DNA of 6,061 bases, taken from contig JASEHK010000096.1 of assembly GCA_030018875.1 (NCBI GenBank), forward strand, positions 1-6,061, read 5' to 3'. The stretch comes from Endomicrobiia bacterium (GTDB lineage Bacteria > Elusimicrobiota > Endomicrobiia > PHAN01). The notes beneath the pieces are model-generated. The model saw only the letters and a program-made list of their open reading frames with translations. It made no database searches and was not told the DNA's origin. The translations under genes and the position numbers were made by a program. Below are positions 5,053-6,061 of the stretch, one piece after another; position 1 is the stretch's first letter, and each line of letters starts with the position of its first letter.

Positions 5053-6061
5053 GCCTTTCTTAAGTTTTTCTCTCCCAGAGCGAATGCTTTATGCAAAGCG
5101 CCGACGGCTTTATCAACCTGTTTTTCGGACACGATACAGGAGACCTTTATCTCGCTCGTCGAAATCATTTCTATGTTCACTCCGGATGACGCGAGTGTGG
5201 CAAACATTTTGGCGGCGACGCCGGGATGGCTTTTCATCCCCACTCCTATTATGGAGACCTTGGCGGCGGATTTATCCTCGATGACGCCCGAGGCGCCCGC
5301 GCGCTTTTTGAGCTTGCGCAAAATCTCCGCTGACTTTTTGGCGTCGGCGCGGCTTACGGTAAAAGAAATGTCGTTCGATCCCTGACGGGCGGCAGACTGA
5401 ATTATCATGTCCACGTTTATGCCCGCCAAAGCCAACGCCCCGAATATCTTGGACGCTATGCCGGGGCGGTCCGCGACATCGAGTATTGAGAACTTCGCCT
5501 GATTTCTGTCGAAAGTGACTGCTCTTACAACGGCCGCTTCCATCTGTTTCTCCTTGTCGGGTTCTTGTGTTATAAGTGTGCCGGCCGACTTGACAAAACT
5601 TGAGAGCACGCGTATGTTCACGCCGTATTTCTTCGCGACCTCGACGGAACGTCCCTGCATTACCTGAGCGCCGGTGCCGGCCATTTCGAGCATTTCATCA
5701 TAAGAGATGATATTTATCTTGCGCGCGTCGCGCGCCACCCGCGGGTCGGTCGTGTAAACCCCGTCAACGTCGGTGTATATCTCGCATTCGTCGGCGCCGA
5801 GAGCGGCCGATAGAGCAACCGCGGTAAGGTCCGACCCGCCGCGGCCCAGAGTAGCGATGTCGTCGTTCGGATTGCGCCCCTGAAAACCGGCCACTATGAC
5901 GACATTGCCGCCGGAAAGTTCGCGCTTTATTTTCGTGGGAATTATCTTCGTGATGCGGGCCCTCGTATGACAAGAGTCGGCATAAATTCCCGCCTGAGAG
6001 CCCGTCAGGGATATCGCCCCGACGCCCCGCGCTTTAATGGCCATTGTAAGAAGCGCTATGG
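5019..6061 (-). CDS. lysC: Aspartate kinase, monofunctional, with two ACT domains (N-terminus cut by window edge)
   Basis: Aspartate kinase phosphorylates aspartate with ATP, the first step towards lysine, methionine, threonine and diaminopimelate. The 347 codons present lack roughly the first 75 residues, including the KFGGTS nucleotide motif, because the gene runs off the right edge. The visible kinase part reads IALLTMAIKARG, then GFQGRNPNDDIATLGRGGSD and EIYTDVDGVYTTDPR, all hallmark aspartokinase segments. Two ACT-type regulatory repeats follow: one around ILDVADRPGIASKIF and INVDMIIQ, the other around IIGVGMKSHPGVAAKMF and VNIEMISTSE. They normally bind lysine or threonine for feedback inhibition, and which one applies here is unknown. 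No homoserine dehydrogenase domain follows. The last dozen residues (KAGLSKNEKLKD) are encoded inside a repeated ACTTAATCCT sequence, so this short tail may be a by-product of the repeat. The gene lies 105 bp upstream of cimA on the same strand. Confidence 0.95.
   Translation of the reverse strand, partial: IALLTMAIKARGVGAISLTGSQAGIYADSCHTRARITKIIPTKIKRELSGGNVVIVAGFQGRNPNDDIATLGRGGSDLTAVALSAALGADECEIYTDVDGVYTTDPRVARDARKINIISYDEMLEMAGTGAQVMQGRSVEVAKKYGVNIRVLSSFVKSAGTLITQEPDKEKQMEAAVVRAVTFDRNQAKFSILDVADRPGIASKIFGALALAGINVDMIIQSAARQGSNDISFTVSRADAKKSAEILRKLKKRAGASGVIEDKSAAKVSIIGVGMKSHPGVAAKMFATLASSGVNIEMISTSEIKVSCIVSEKQVDKAVGALHKAFALGEKNLRKAGLSKNEKLKD
6010..6015. other. GATATC site, predicted target of the EcoRV-like system
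   Basis: This is the only GATATC I found on reading the whole window, and it lies in the kinase part of lysC. If the nuclease and methylase act as predicted, its adenines should be methylated in the native host. The count is by eye. Confidence 0.7.

Overview
All recognisable genes in this window lie on the minus strand. Read in transcription order (right to left) they are: the 3' part of an aspartate kinase gene (lysC, cut by the right edge), an (R)-citramalate synthase (cimA), a small membrane-anchored protein of unknown function, a dihydroxy-acid dehydratase (ilvD), an EcoRV-type restriction endonuclease, and the first 70 codons of an adenine DNA methyltransferase cut by the left edge. The host is a bacterium. 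Its core genes are moderately GC-rich and its short intergenic spaces carry palindromic repeats. The phylum cannot be fixed from this sequence.

The right two thirds (about 1028-6061) is a branched-chain and aspartate-family amino-acid cluster. Aspartate kinase opens the aspartate pathway. Citramalate synthase makes the isoleucine precursor 2-oxobutyrate from pyruvate and acetyl-CoA without threonine. IlvD performs the penultimate step of valine and isoleucine synthesis. The 120-residue protein between cimA and ilvD has one N-terminal membrane segment and matches no pathway enzyme. Two spaces interrupt the cluster: 3062-3299 holds a 106-bp nested palindromic element plus a heptamer tandem repeat, and 4914-5018 holds two hairpins framed by a 13-bp inverted repeat, one arm of which overlaps the lysC stop codon.

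The left sixth (1-1009) is clearly more AT-rich and reads as an acquired Type II restriction-modification system placed 18 bp behind ilvD, in the same direction and with no visible promoter of its own. The nuclease keeps the EcoRV catalytic residues and nearly all of the DNA-recognition loop, so GATATC is the predicted target. One such site lies in the window, at 6010-6015 within lysC. The nuclease gene precedes the methylase gene by 2 bp (TAG-CT-ATG). Its 5' end is ambiguous: the open frame can only begin at a TTG, while a more natural ATG-led N-terminus lies in the neighbouring frame and would join if a run of five G/C pairs were one shorter. This points to a frameshift, a phase-variable switch or a sequencing error.

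The most interesting points are the restriction system inserted in a biosynthetic operon, the frame conflict in its nuclease, and the hairpin elements in the intergenic spaces. I see no wholly new system that the sequence itself would support.
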